This document shows positions 8,973 through 17,919 of a DNA stretch of 51,617 nt, piece after piece; within the stretch, counting starts at the first letter, position 1; each line of letters starts with the position of its first letter. The notes beneath the pieces were generated by a model that was given only the letters and a program-made list of their open reading frames with translations, was not told the DNA's origin and made no database searches. Position numbers and translations under genes: made by a program. The DNA is from Nostoc sp. UCD121 (GTDB lineage Bacteria; Cyanobacteriota; Cyanobacteriia; Cyanobacteriales; Nostocaceae): the NCBI RefSeq assembly GCF_014222285.1, contig NZ_JACKZS010000031.1, positions 1 through 51,617 of the forward strand, given 5' to 3'.

Positions 8973-9692
8973 ATGCAAACTGACTCTAACAGTCCCGATG
9001 GTGTTGCATCTGCTAATAACGAGCCTAATCCAGGAAAGTTTTTGATTCCGCGATTGCAGCGACAGATGTTCTTTATTCAGTTTACCTTAATGACCCTCAT
9101 CGGATGGGTTGTGGGTGGCGTTGCCAGTATCGCCTTAGAGAAAATTATTCTCCAAAGTTTTTCACCTAATGTTGCTATCCAACCACAAACATTAAGTATT
9201 TTGGTCAGAAGCCTCAGTAATGTTGTATTTGCTGTGATTTTTGCTGCTGACCAGAGCCTTGTCCTTTATCGATATTTACCGGGTTTGCAATGGCTATTTG
9301 CGACTAGCGTTGGTTGGCTGATTGCTAACGGCGTTTCTACAGCCTGGATTAACTACATTTCAACCCTTGCCTTATCATCGCCTGAAGAAACTTTTATTTT
9401 CGGATTTTTATCTGCGATCGCATATATAATTTCTGGTGTTTGGCTGGGGCTTTGCCAATGGCTGGTACTGAGACGATACACAGCAGGTATTTGGTGGTGG
9501 AATTTTCTACCCTCAATTTCTTTCTTATTAATTACTATTTTGGTTTGGTTGCTTTTTCTGGTGCAAAATCTGATTCCAGAGGCAAGCCGTAATATTATAT
9601 TGTATTGGAGTGGACAAGGGCTTACGGCAGTCATACTGGGAGCCATACCAGCAATTGGTTTGTGTACATTAAAAAGAAATCCACATCGCTAA
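8973..9692 (+). CDS. Hypothetical multi-pass membrane protein
   Basis: A 239-residue protein not assigned to a family with certainty. After a polar N-terminus of about 30 residues rich in Asn, Ser and Pro, about six hydrophobic segments follow: around residues 33-57, 66-90, 103-125, 143-165, 175-198 and 213-232. The motif WLGLCQWLVLRRY recalls cyanobacterial membrane proteins whose repeated G-x-x-Q-W-L-V-L-R segments sit next to transmembrane helices. The gene diverges from hemE and converges with the solute-binding-protein gene, ending 22 bp from it. No catalytic residues are visible; plasma-membrane or thylakoid location is inferred from hydrophobicity alone. Confidence 0.75.
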   Translation: MQTDSNSPDGVASANNEPNPGKFLIPRLQRQMFFIQFTLMTLIGWVVGGVASIALEKIILQSFSPNVAIQPQTLSILVRSLSNVVFAVIFAADQSLVLYRYLPGLQWLFATSVGWLIANGVSTAWINYISTLALSSPEETFIFGFLSAIAYIISGVWLGLCQWLVLRRYTAGIWWWNFLPSISFLLITILVWLLFLVQNLIPEASRNIILYWSGQGLTAVILGAIPAIGLCTLKRNPHR

Positions 9693-9713
9693 ACTAGAGT
9701 TTTTTCAGGATTT

Positions 9714-11033
9714 TCATTTGTCATCCCAAACAAGTTCTAAACGTTCTTGTGCTGCCTTGAGTGCTTTTTCGGCAGACTCACCTAGTAATGTCGCCTCAAT
9801 CGCTCGACCAAGACTGTCAGAAAGACGACTATATCCAGCAATAATTGGTCGAGGAAGTGATACAGATATCTGCTCCATAAACACTTTTAAGACTGGTTTT
9901 TTGCTAATAAATTCCTTAAAAGCTTCACTTTGACCAGTTTTGATATTAACTGGTAAAAAACCCGTTCCGACACTCCATTCTTTTTGAAAGTCTTCACTCA
10001 AAACATACTCCAAAAATTTGAGTGCTGCTTTCTCTCTTGCTGGCGTGGTCTTCATTAGATACAATATTCCCGTTGCTGTCACCGTAGCAGGTTCAATACT
10101 TCTGGGTATAGGGAACACTTGATAATCAACATTAGACTTCATGATGTAAGTCCAAGGCCCTGTGATTTGCATCGCAACCCGACCCGTGATAAAAGCATCC
10201 TCTTCATAACCACGTTCTGGAGGCGAAAGCATTACTGATCCATCTTTCATGAGGTTTTGCCAGAATTGCAAGGCACTAATAGCTGCCTGATTCGTTAAAT
10301 TGGGACGGTTCTTTGTCACTACCTCGCCGCCAGCACTCAATAAAAAAGGAAACCAACTAAAGACAGTCCATTCTCCCTTTCCTAAAGGCAGCAACATCCC
10401 GTACTGTTCAGGTTTATTATCACCATTCCGGTCTATGGTTAATTTCTTGGCGACTTCCCTTAACTCTTCCCAAGTTTTAGGAATTTGCGTAATTCCGGCA
10501 GCTTGAAAAAGTTTAGGTCGGTAAAAAATCCCTAGATTGCTCGTGTAAAGTGGAATTGACCAAAGATGACCGTCTAATTTTAATTCCTCCAATAGGTTGG
10601 GGCTAATTTCCGACTTCAATGGCAATTTGTCTAGCCATTCTTCTAAAGGTCGAATTGCCCCTAGTTCCATAAACTGACCTGTCAATTGAGGATCGAATGA
10701 CAAAATATCTGGAGGTGTATTGCCCACAACTGCTGTTAATATTTTTGGCAATTGGGGTTGACCTATGAAGATAGATTTTACTTGGATATCAGTATGAGTT
10801 TGATTAAATTTATTTACTAGCTTGTTAAACACATCCCGATTAGCAGGAGGATTTATTGATTGCCATAAGCTCAGATTAATTACTCTATTATTATTCTGTA
10901 ATGTCCCCTGACAACCATATAAAAACATTAAAAATATACTCAGAATAATTCCTACCAGCGAAAGCCGCCAGGCAGAATTGGTCATCTGGCGGAAGGATTC
11001 TTGAATTTTGGATTTAAAAATAGTAAAGTTCAT
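9714..11033 (-). CDS. ABC transporter substrate-binding lipoprotein (sugar type)
   Basis: A 439-residue extracellular solute-binding protein of family 1, the maltose/glycerol-3-phosphate class. The N-terminus has a membrane segment followed by a lipobox (FLYGC, Cys about residue 41), so the mature protein is lipid-anchored in the periplasm. Family features include LSLWQSINPP at the start of the fold, FDPQLTGQFMELGAIRPLEEW, LYTSNLGIFYRP and GPWTYIM. It should deliver an oligosaccharide or glycerol derivative to an ABC permease, but no permease or ATPase gene is adjacent, so it is an orphan component that must pair with subunits encoded elsewhere. The substrate is unknown. Confidence 0.88.
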   Translation of the reverse strand: MNFTIFKSKIQESFRQMTNSAWRLSLVGIILSIFLMFLYGCQGTLQNNNRVINLSLWQSINPPANRDVFNKLVNKFNQTHTDIQVKSIFIGQPQLPKILTAVVGNTPPDILSFDPQLTGQFMELGAIRPLEEWLDKLPLKSEISPNLLEELKLDGHLWSIPLYTSNLGIFYRPKLFQAAGITQIPKTWEELREVAKKLTIDRNGDNKPEQYGMLLPLGKGEWTVFSWFPFLLSAGGEVVTKNRPNLTNQAAISALQFWQNLMKDGSVMLSPPERGYEEDAFITGRVAMQITGPWTYIMKSNVDYQVFPIPRSIEPATVTATGILYLMKTTPAREKAALKFLEYVLSEDFQKEWSVGTGFLPVNIKTGQSEAFKEFISKKPVLKVFMEQISVSLPRPIIAGYSRLSDSLGRAIEATLLGESAEKALKAAQERLELVWDDK

Positions 11034-11328
11034 GCCAAGTAGTTAAGCAATTACATTATCTAAAGAGTAAAAAGTAAAATATAAAATCATTAAGCATAAA
11101 CAATGAGTTAAGACTTAATAGATGAATTCATAAACTGGTAATAATGAGACTAAAAAGTCTGGTTGCAAATATTTATATACTTTAATCTATTTTTTTATGT
11201 GTTGAGTATCTATCAATTTGCTCGGATTTATCCAAATTGAATAAAATTAGGGAGATATTTAACAGACCAATACATAACTCAAAAATTAAGTGACATCCTT
11301 CTAAGAGTATTGGGCTGTTAAATATTAT

Positions 11329-12768
11329 TTAACCCTTCTTAAACCACACCGCAGTGTAGTCAATTCGATGCAGGTTAAATTTCTCTCCTTTCAAACGCTC
11401 AAAGTCGTGTAAGGCTTTTTGGCAACCATCCCAATAGCCATAGTCATCCACCTGAATCATTCCATTAATAACAACGCTATCATAAAGTGTATTGAAGATA
11501 TCCATTGTTGATTCATACCAGTCTCCATCAGCGTGCATAAAAGCAATATTGCCTATCTCTGATTTATATCGAGGCAATGTATTAGCAAACAAACCCTTAA
11601 CAGGTACAACAATATCTTGGACTTTTAACAATTTACAAATCGCTTGTATATTTTCTTCAATTGGAGCTTTTAAAGTGCCAACTCCAAACCCAGTTTCATT
11701 TGCAGGTATTCCATTAGATATATCTATTTCCGTCGGTTCGGGCATTCCTTCAAAAGTATCACAGGCATAAAGTAGACGTGGGCGCAAACTGTATTGCTTA
11801 ATTACGGATGCTAAAAGTGCTGCTGCTCCGCCCTTATAACTTCCACATTCAACAAAGTTCCCAGGAATATCTTCTAGACAAATTTTCTTTGCCAGAGAGT
11901 AGAGTGAAAATAAACGTGCTTCACCCAATAAAGTGTAGGGACGGATAGCAGTAATAATTTCCAGAAATTCATTTACTGAATCTGTTGATAATTCACTTAC
12001 ATAATAGTTTTTTAAATGCTCTGGTAAACTCCAATTAATATCTGGATCTGGTTGATGTTGCACTGGCTCAATATTTCCGCGCCAAGCAACCCCCATGATT
12101 TGCATAGTTTGATAAATCATTGTGTTCCACCCATTTTGCTTTAAGTAATCCAAGCCTTGGGCAACATCAGGAGCATTCAAATCGTGAAATAAAATTAAAG
12201 CATCTGCCTCTGCAAATTGTTCGCAGATCATTGCATCATTGAGCGGACATGGAGCTTCATGAGAACCATCAATGAAAAATAACGACCACTTACGCTGTGA
12301 TTTTTCTGCTAATTCCTCTACTTTTTGAGGACTATAACCGCTCATTAAATTAACTTTGTCAAGAACACCCGCAGACTGCAAAGAATTAGTAACGCTTGCA
12401 TACATATCTTCTTTTTCTAGCAGGGGATCAATTACATCTAATTCTACTCCTGCTAAAGCTAAGTGACAAGCAGACCAACCATACCAACAGCCAATTTCTA
12501 AAGCTTTTTTACCTCTAAATTTTAAGGCGGTATTATAAAGAATATGAGCTTCATCTCGGCAGAGAAATCCTACATACGTTTCTCTTTGATCTACATACCA
12601 TTTATGAGGAATTTCGCCTCTTAAGTAAGGCCAATCAGAAACACTAGGATCTTCTACAATCATGTTTGTAAAGCATTTATCTGGCTTGATAATTTCAAAC
12701 CCAACTGAAACATAATCTCCATCTGCTAACAATGTTCTGTCAATAAATTCTATCGTTTCTTTATTCAT
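11329..12768 (-). CDS. Two-domain methyltransferase (class I MT plus TylF/MycF-like)
   Basis: A 479-residue protein with two SAM-dependent methyltransferase-like domains. The N-terminal half carries a glycine-rich SAM motif (ALEIGCWYGWSACHLA, about residues 89-104), then DVIDPL and FFIDGSH. The C-terminal half (about 285-479) is TylF/MycF-like: NFVECGSYKGGAAALLAS, then ACDTFEGMPEP, FMHADGDWYESTMD and IQVDDYGYWDGC, where the Asp residues match the metal- and catalytic-Asp positions of this family. TylF-type enzymes O-methylate deoxysugar hydroxyls. The protein probably methylates a sugar or glycan, perhaps at two positions. It lies downstream of a GT4 gene on the same strand (109-bp gap). Confidence 0.85.
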   Translation of the reverse strand: MNKETIEFIDRTLLADGDYVSVGFEIIKPDKCFTNMIVEDPSVSDWPYLRGEIPHKWYVDQRETYVGFLCRDEAHILYNTALKFRGKKALEIGCWYGWSACHLALAGVELDVIDPLLEKEDMYASVTNSLQSAGVLDKVNLMSGYSPQKVEELAEKSQRKWSLFFIDGSHEAPCPLNDAMICEQFAEADALILFHDLNAPDVAQGLDYLKQNGWNTMIYQTMQIMGVAWRGNIEPVQHQPDPDINWSLPEHLKNYYVSELSTDSVNEFLEIITAIRPYTLLGEARLFSLYSLAKKICLEDIPGNFVECGSYKGGAAALLASVIKQYSLRPRLLYACDTFEGMPEPTEIDISNGIPANETGFGVGTLKAPIEENIQAICKLLKVQDIVVPVKGLFANTLPRYKSEIGNIAFMHADGDWYESTMDIFNTLYDSVVINGMIQVDDYGYWDGCQKALHDFERLKGEKFNLHRIDYTAVWFKKG

Positions 12769-12877
12769 GATTCATTTTTCCTTAAATATCCTAATTTTTA
12801 CTGCAAAATTCGCTGTTAACCCACGCCTATTGCTGTGATGTACTATTAAGCATACACAGTTACTTATTGATGGCTTA

Positions 12878-13846
12878 CTAATAATCAAACTTGCTAAAAT
12901 CGTCAATTATCTGAATATAATTTTTGATAATGTGACTAAAATCAAAGTTATTCCTGACATATTCTACAATTTCTTGGCGAAAAGATTTATTTTTCTCAAT
13001 CAAATCAATAATTGTGTCACAAACAATTTTTTTATTTTCAACGGTAGCATTAGTTAATATATCATCTGGCAAAACTTTAATAAACTCTTTGGAGTGTAAG
13101 TTAGCGCTAGCAGATTCTGAAACAACGACGCATAAACCTGCCGCCATTGCTTCTAATACTACAAGCGGTGCAATTTCTCCATTACTAATTAAAACTAAAC
13201 AACTATAATCGGTGAGATTATTATAAACTTGTTTTAAACTCCAAATACCTAAATGTTTCGTCGTGGTTCCTTCTTTAAAATTAGGGTCATCTAAAGGCCC
13301 AACAAAATCTAATCCTAACTTACCATCAATCATTTCTGCTAGCAATCTCTGCTGCTTTCTCGGTTGAATCCAACCCAAGCAAATAGCTTTATTATTTCCT
13401 TGTTCTTTAAAATTCAATTTTTGAGTATCAATACCGTTTATTTGCACTGATATATATCCAGAATAGCCTGCTTGAATAAAAATATTTTTTGTTGGATTAG
13501 AAAGGGCAATTATTCCAGGTGAATTTAGGCAATGTTTAAATCCTTCTTTAAAATCTTCTTCCCATTTATCTTGTTTAAGAAAATAGCCATTATGACAACT
13601 AAAACAGTATTTTTGTTTCAGGTTTTTATTGAACTTGCTAGCAAATTCATAGGCGTGTAAATGTACAAAATCATAATTTTCATTATTGATTTTATCTATA
13701 ACTCCATTGACATCTTTATTATTAAAAATCTCTACTTGATGCCCAAGCTTATCTAAAAAATATTTATACTCTTGGATAAGAGTCAAAATAGAACTTGATA
13801 AGGGAGGTGCAGGAATATAGCCTCCAGCAACTAAGGCAATCTTCAT
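12878..13846 (-). CDS. Glycosyltransferase family 4 protein
   Basis: A 322-residue GT-B-fold glycosyltransferase of the GT4 type. The N-terminus MKIALVAGGYIPAPP is the first Rossmann strand and acceptor loop, and FVHLHAYEF and CHNGYFL lie at acceptor-domain positions. The donor-domain motif is at about residues 223-240 (GEIAPLVVLEAMAAG), giving the Glu residues that hold the nucleotide sugar. It is shorter than typical GT4 enzymes (350-400 residues), with compact loops. The gene is markedly AT-rich (many Asn, Lys and Ile codons) compared with hemE, which may point to acquisition by transfer. It probably acts with the downstream two-domain methyltransferase on a surface glycan. Confidence 0.85.
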   Translation of the reverse strand: MKIALVAGGYIPAPPLSSSILTLIQEYKYFLDKLGHQVEIFNNKDVNGVIDKINNENYDFVHLHAYEFASKFNKNLKQKYCFSCHNGYFLKQDKWEEDFKEGFKHCLNSPGIIALSNPTKNIFIQAGYSGYISVQINGIDTQKLNFKEQGNNKAICLGWIQPRKQQRLLAEMIDGKLGLDFVGPLDDPNFKEGTTTKHLGIWSLKQVYNNLTDYSCLVLISNGEIAPLVVLEAMAAGLCVVVSESASANLHSKEFIKVLPDDILTNATVENKKIVCDTIIDLIEKNKSFRQEIVEYVRNNFDFSHIIKNYIQIIDDFSKFDY

Positions 13847-14219
13847 GAAAATCCCTATTTTTTAGAAACGATTGCTCAAATATACTACATTTTTTATGGA
13901 TATTTACAAGTATTAATAAGTCAAAACGTTATATATCTATTGTATAATAGAATACGTTGATTTCATTGCGATATAAATTTTATGGTAAACTCTACTGCGC
14001 CTTCTTTATTAAGTAGCTTTTTAGAAAATTCATTTGACTTCAAACACCATCTACAAAGTTTGTCAATTTTTAGAGGTTTTTCACCCTTACCTAATTACAA
14101 CTCGCTGCTATCGTAAGCAGAGTTGAATTTAATTACATATTTTTTGGGTGTAGCCATAGCGAAACCCGCCAAACAAATTATTTAGGTGAAAAAATGATGT
14201 TTATGAAAATAGATTAACG
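13847..14219. other. Divergent promoter region between two GT4 genes
   Basis: This 373-bp AT-rich spacer separates two divergently transcribed glycosyltransferase genes and should hold both promoters. A 44-codon frame at 13982-14116 (starting MVNSTAPSLL) has no ribosome-binding site and no recognisable domain. Near 14150-14172 a small dispersed motif, GGTGTAGCCATAGCGAAACC, is seen. No operator could be recognised. Confidence 0.4.
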
Positions 14220-15308
14220 ATGGAAATGTACCATAAATTATTATTTATGTCTACTCCAATGGGCCCACTAGGTTCAGGATTGGGAGGCGGAGTAGAGTTG
14301 ACCCTATCTAATATTGCTACAGAAATGCTGCGGCGAGGATATAAATTAGAAATTGTTGCACCACAAGGGTCTATCAGCAATTCATTACCGATTAGAGAAA
14401 TTCCCGGTGAACTAATACAGATACCAGCGCAAAATCAGAGTCGTAGCGATCCAATTTTGCTGCATAAAAATTCTGTTTTAGCGAATATGTGGGATTATGC
14501 TCGTCAAGTCCAAAGTGATTATGATTTGATTGTTAATTTTGCTTATGATTGGTTGCCACTCTATTTAACGCCATTTTTTAATTGTCCGATCGCACATCTG
14601 ATCAGTATGGGTTCTTTGACGGATGTAATGGATGAGATTATTGAACAAGTAGCAATCAATTTTCCTGCTAGTATTGGTGTTCATAGCCAAACACAGGCAG
14701 CTACTTTTACGTTTGCAGAGCGGTGTATTTGTCTGTTAAATGGCATGGATTTATCTATTTATCAATTTTGCCAGGAACCAACTCAGAGCTTGGCATGGGT
14801 AGGTAGGATAGCTCCTGAGAAAGGGCTAGAAGATGCGGTAGCAGCAGCAGAAATGACTGGCATTAAATTGAAAATATTCGGGTTAAAACAGGATGTAGCT
14901 TATTGGGAAAAAATTTGTCAAGAATACCCTAATGCTGCTATAGAATATGTAGGATTTTTACCAACGCTTGAGCTACAAAAGGAGCTAGGTAAATGTCAAG
15001 CACTTTTAGTAACTCCTCGTTGGATAGAAGCATTTGGAAATGTAGCAATAGAAGCGCTTGCTTGTGGAGTACCTTTAATTGCTTATCGTCGCGGTGGTTT
15101 AACAGAAATTGTCCAGGAAGGAAAAACTGGTTTTTTAGTAGAACCTGATAGTGTTCAAGGTTTAGTAGAAGCTATTAAGCATTTGGATAATATTGACCGC
15201 CAAACTTGTCGCCAGCAAGCAGAAACTCTATACTCTTTAGAAGCTATGGGCGATCGCACTGAAGAGTGGTTTAAAGAAATTCTGAGAAAAAAAATTCTGA
15301 AAAGCTGA
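14220..15308 (+). CDS. Glycosyltransferase family 4 protein
   Basis: A 362-residue GT4 enzyme. The glycine-rich acceptor loop is GSGLGGGVELTLSNIA near residues 18-33. The donor-binding half starts at LAWVGRIAPEKGLEDA, and the E-x7-E motif lies in EAFGNVAIEALACGVP, followed by AYRRGGLTEIV and GKTGFLVEP. It should transfer a sugar from a nucleotide donor to a glycan or lipid acceptor on the cytoplasmic face of the membrane. An alternative start is the ATG at 14247 (MSTPMGPLG), which would place the first beta-strand closer to the N-terminus. The downstream methyltransferase gene begins 57 bp after its stop, so the two are probably co-transcribed. Confidence 0.88.
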   Translation: MEMYHKLLFMSTPMGPLGSGLGGGVELTLSNIATEMLRRGYKLEIVAPQGSISNSLPIREIPGELIQIPAQNQSRSDPILLHKNSVLANMWDYARQVQSDYDLIVNFAYDWLPLYLTPFFNCPIAHLISMGSLTDVMDEIIEQVAINFPASIGVHSQTQAATFTFAERCICLLNGMDLSIYQFCQEPTQSLAWVGRIAPEKGLEDAVAAAEMTGIKLKIFGLKQDVAYWEKICQEYPNAAIEYVGFLPTLELQKELGKCQALLVTPRWIEAFGNVAIEALACGVPLIAYRRGGLTEIVQEGKTGFLVEPDSVQGLVEAIKHLDNIDRQTCRQQAETLYSLEAMGDRTEEWFKEILRKKILKS

Positions 15309-15365
15309 TATAGTACTAATCTTGTTCAATTTAGATATTACCGCTACGACTAACGGGATTTACCA

Positions 15366-16076
15366 ATGCAGCCATCCAACATTGAAATTAATAAAGAATT
15401 CTGGAACAATTACGCCAAAACATGGGATAAATCTCAAGTTATTCTAGGTAATCAAAAAATTACAGATGATGAAAGAGATAATTACGTCAATTATTTAGGT
15501 GATGAATGGGCGACAGTAGAAGATGCAGTTAATATTGTTAGTGAGTATATTACACCATTTATTTCTCAAGACAGTACAGTTGCAGAAATAGGTGTTGGTG
15601 GTGGTAGAATTGCGGCAAAAGTGGTTAAAAACGTCAAAAAATTATACTGTTTCGACATAGCACAAGAAATGCTAGATAATGCTGAAGCAGCGCTTATGGA
15701 ATATCCTCAAATAGAGTTTCATTTAATAAAAAATTCTCAATTTGAACCTGAATTTAACGAAAAATTTGATTTTGTATATTCATTCGATGTATTTGTACAT
15801 TTAGATTTGCAAACAATTTGGAAATACTTAAACGGTATTTATAAAACTCTCAAGTCAGGTGGAAAAGCTTTTATTCATACCACTAATATAACTACACCAA
15901 ATGGTTGGGCAAGGTTTGCTGCATACGATAATGACGAAGTATTGTATCAACCCACTTCACCAGAAGCAATTAAGTGGTTAATAGAAAAGGCGCAATTTAA
16001 AGTAATTAAAGAGTCCAGTCCAAATGGAAAGAACTTTTATTTGGATCGAGATTATTTAGTTGTAATACAGAAATAG
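15366..16076 (+). CDS. Class I SAM-dependent methyltransferase
   Basis: A 236-residue protein with the standard class I fold. Motif I is VAEIGVGGGRIAAKV (about residues 74-88), followed by the acidic strand YCFDIAQEMLDNAE that binds the ribose of SAM, then FDFVYSFDVFVHL and GGKAFIHTTNI as the later strands. A glycan, small-molecule or lipid substrate is possible; the position directly after a GT4 gene suggests sugar methylation. The gene has the same AT-rich codon use as its neighbours, and the N-terminal 50 residues (NKEFWNNYAKTWDKSQ) form the usual helical cap. Confidence 0.86.
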   Translation: MQPSNIEINKEFWNNYAKTWDKSQVILGNQKITDDERDNYVNYLGDEWATVEDAVNIVSEYITPFISQDSTVAEIGVGGGRIAAKVVKNVKKLYCFDIAQEMLDNAEAALMEYPQIEFHLIKNSQFEPEFNEKFDFVYSFDVFVHLDLQTIWKYLNGIYKTLKSGGKAFIHTTNITTPNGWARFAAYDNDEVLYQPTSPEAIKWLIEKAQFKVIKESSPNGKNFYLDRDYLVVIQK

Positions 16077-16122
16077 ATTAACCTTTGAGACTAATCTAGA
16101 TGATGGAATATTTGCAAAAAAC

Positions 16123-17040
16123 TTATGGCGCGTAGCTTGCCGCCGTAGGCATCGCTAATATTCCCGCATCCCCATTTAAAGTTACCTCTACACCCACTGG
16201 TAAAGCTGCATTGGGACTATCGTGACCAAAAGGTAAGTCAGAGACAATCGGAATACCTAAATCGCCCAAGCGATCGCGCAATACTTCTTCTACACTAAAG
16301 CTAGATATAGTTGGCGGCGCTTCACAGCGAGTAAAACCGCCTAAAGCTATACCGCAGACTTGAGACAAAGCACCGCTCAAACGCCATTGTGTCAGCATTC
16401 TATCGATGCGATAAGGTGCTTCTGTGACATCTTCTAACGCCAGTATTACACCATCCAAATGTGGCAGGATTGGTGTAGCTAAAAGGTTAGTAGCCACCGT
16501 GAGATTACCTGCTAGCAAAGTACCAGTCACCACGCCGCCACCCCACCCGCAACCTTTTAGAGGTGCGAGAGGACGACCTTCTACCGAATCGAATAATCGC
16601 TCAAGTGACCAATCTGGCTCATCTGCCAAAGTTGTCAGCACAGGAGCATGAACGCCGGAAATTCCTGCTATATAAAGGCTCCACAATAAAGCTGTGATAT
16701 CAGAAAAGCCAATCAACCACTTGGGAAGGGCTGAATTTTGTTGCCAACTCCAATCTTCTAAAATGCGGGTGCTGCCAAAACCACCTCTAGAACAGAGAAT
16801 ACCGCGACAATCAGGATCTTGCCACGCTGCTGCTAATTGCTGACGGCGGGTTTCGTCCGTTCCTGCCAGATAACCCCATTTTTCATCTATCTGAGGACTG
16901 GTTTCTACTCGATAACCACGCGATCGCCAAATTTCTAAACCCCGTTCAAATGCCTCAAATTCTCGCAAAGCACCACTAGGGGCAATTACTCGTAGTAAGT
17001 CTCCGGGTTTTAGGGGCGGTGGTAAAATTTTGGCTGGCAT
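16123..17040 (-). CDS. LD-carboxypeptidase (peptidase family S66)
   Basis: A 305-residue murein tetrapeptide LD-carboxypeptidase-like protein that would cut the terminal D-Ala from L,D-linked tetrapeptides during peptidoglycan recycling. The catalytic Ser is in GFSDITALL, preceded by CSRGGFGSTRIL. The Glu of the Ser-His-Glu triad lies in ALEDVTEAPYRIDRML and the His in FGHDSPNAALPVG. The start at 17040 (MPAKILPPPL) is preferred: a longer TTG-started frame reaching 17088 would translate the dispersed palindrome at 17061-17085. There is no signal peptide, so it acts in the cytosol. It lies upstream of pgsA in reading direction terms only; the two genes share strand but are separated by 135 bp. 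Confidence 0.92.
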   Translation of the reverse strand: MPAKILPPPLKPGDLLRVIAPSGALREFEAFERGLEIWRSRGYRVETSPQIDEKWGYLAGTDETRRQQLAAAWQDPDCRGILCSRGGFGSTRILEDWSWQQNSALPKWLIGFSDITALLWSLYIAGISGVHAPVLTTLADEPDWSLERLFDSVEGRPLAPLKGCGWGGGVVTGTLLAGNLTVATNLLATPILPHLDGVILALEDVTEAPYRIDRMLTQWRLSGALSQVCGIALGGFTRCEAPPTISSFSVEEVLRDRLGDLGIPIVSDLPFGHDSPNAALPVGVEVTLNGDAGILAMPTAASYAP

Positions 17041-17060
17041 GAAAATATTTAGGGGTGAGG

Positions 17061-17085
17061 AGAGACGCGATTCATCGCGTCTGTA
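17061..17085. repeat. Dispersed palindromic repeat, copy 2
   Basis: AGAGACGCGATTCATCGCGT followed by CTGTA: an imperfect copy of the family also seen at 6481, 27251, 39025, 49603 and 49813. It lies just upstream of the LD-carboxypeptidase start, inside the spacer to pgsA. Confidence 0.7.
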
Positions 17086-17175
17086 CAAGGGGTTAAGAAT
17101 AAAGACTATACCTTAGAACTCCGATCAAATTTTATTGAAATCATTTTTGAAAGCGATCGCCACAGTGGTTTTATT

Positions 17176-17718
17176 TTATGTTCGCTTTGTATCTAACCGT
17201 GGATTTTCCTTCGCTGGATTTTGCGGTATCAGGTAAATACCCCCAGAGATTAAAGTTAGGGCAACAGAAATCCAAAAGGCAAGTAAAGAGGGAGTTCGCC
17301 ACACTTCACTCAAAGGCGCAATCAAAAGTGCGATCGCAACTATTTGACTAACAGTTTTGAGTTTACCCCAAATATTCGCCCCGGTAATCGTCGTTTGATT
17401 CACCCGCCAACCAGCGATCGCTAATTCTCGCGCTAAAATCAAAAACACTCCCCAAGCGGGCACTTTTCCTAATTCAATAAAAACCAACAACGGCGCAAGT
17501 ACCAGAAGTTTATCCACTAAGGGATCGAGAAATTTGCCCAATTCGCTAATTTGGTTGAGTTTCCGCGCCAAATAGCCGTCTAACCAATCAGTCAATGCAG
17601 CAACGAGAAAGATCGCCAAACATATCCACTGAGCTTGAGGTGTGGGATTATATAAACCGTAAAGCAGAAATGGTATCCCCAATAGGCGAGAGAAGGTAAT
17701 CCAGTTAGGTAAAGTCAT
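17176..17718 (-). CDS. pgsA: CDP-diacylglycerol--glycerol-3-phosphate 3-phosphatidyltransferase
   Basis: A 180-residue integral membrane enzyme that makes phosphatidylglycerol phosphate, the committed step to phosphatidylglycerol, a phospholipid needed for photosystem function. The CDP-alcohol phosphatidyltransferase signature D-x2-D-G-x2-A-R...G-x3-D-x3-D is complete: TDWLDGYLAR, then ELGKFLDPLVDKLL. The N-terminus (LPNWITFSRLLGIPFLLYG) is typical of PgsA. Five or six hydrophobic segments are visible. The length matches the family. The C-terminus ends in a charged tail (NPAKENPRLDTKRT). Confidence 0.95.
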   Translation of the reverse strand: MTLPNWITFSRLLGIPFLLYGLYNPTPQAQWICLAIFLVAALTDWLDGYLARKLNQISELGKFLDPLVDKLLVLAPLLVFIELGKVPAWGVFLILARELAIAGWRVNQTTITGANIWGKLKTVSQIVAIALLIAPLSEVWRTPSLLAFWISVALTLISGGIYLIPQNPAKENPRLDTKRT

Positions 17719-17919
17719 GATTTGGGTTGAGGAATTATCTAATAATTTTAACCAAGCAAATAATCACCCTAATGTCAAATGTAAATCACTGACTAAATCG
17801 GGTACTGGTAATATATCTTGTTCATTTTTTAAATATGATTGCTTGTTGCTGAGGCGGATACACTAAAATACCATATTTCTCAAATATTACGACACAAAAA
17901 ACTACACTTGAATCGGCAT

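Noticed and set aside
13982..14116. 44-codon frame in the divergent GT4 spacer
   Set aside because: No ribosome-binding site and no recognisable composition or domain; it probably occurs by chance in the promoter region.
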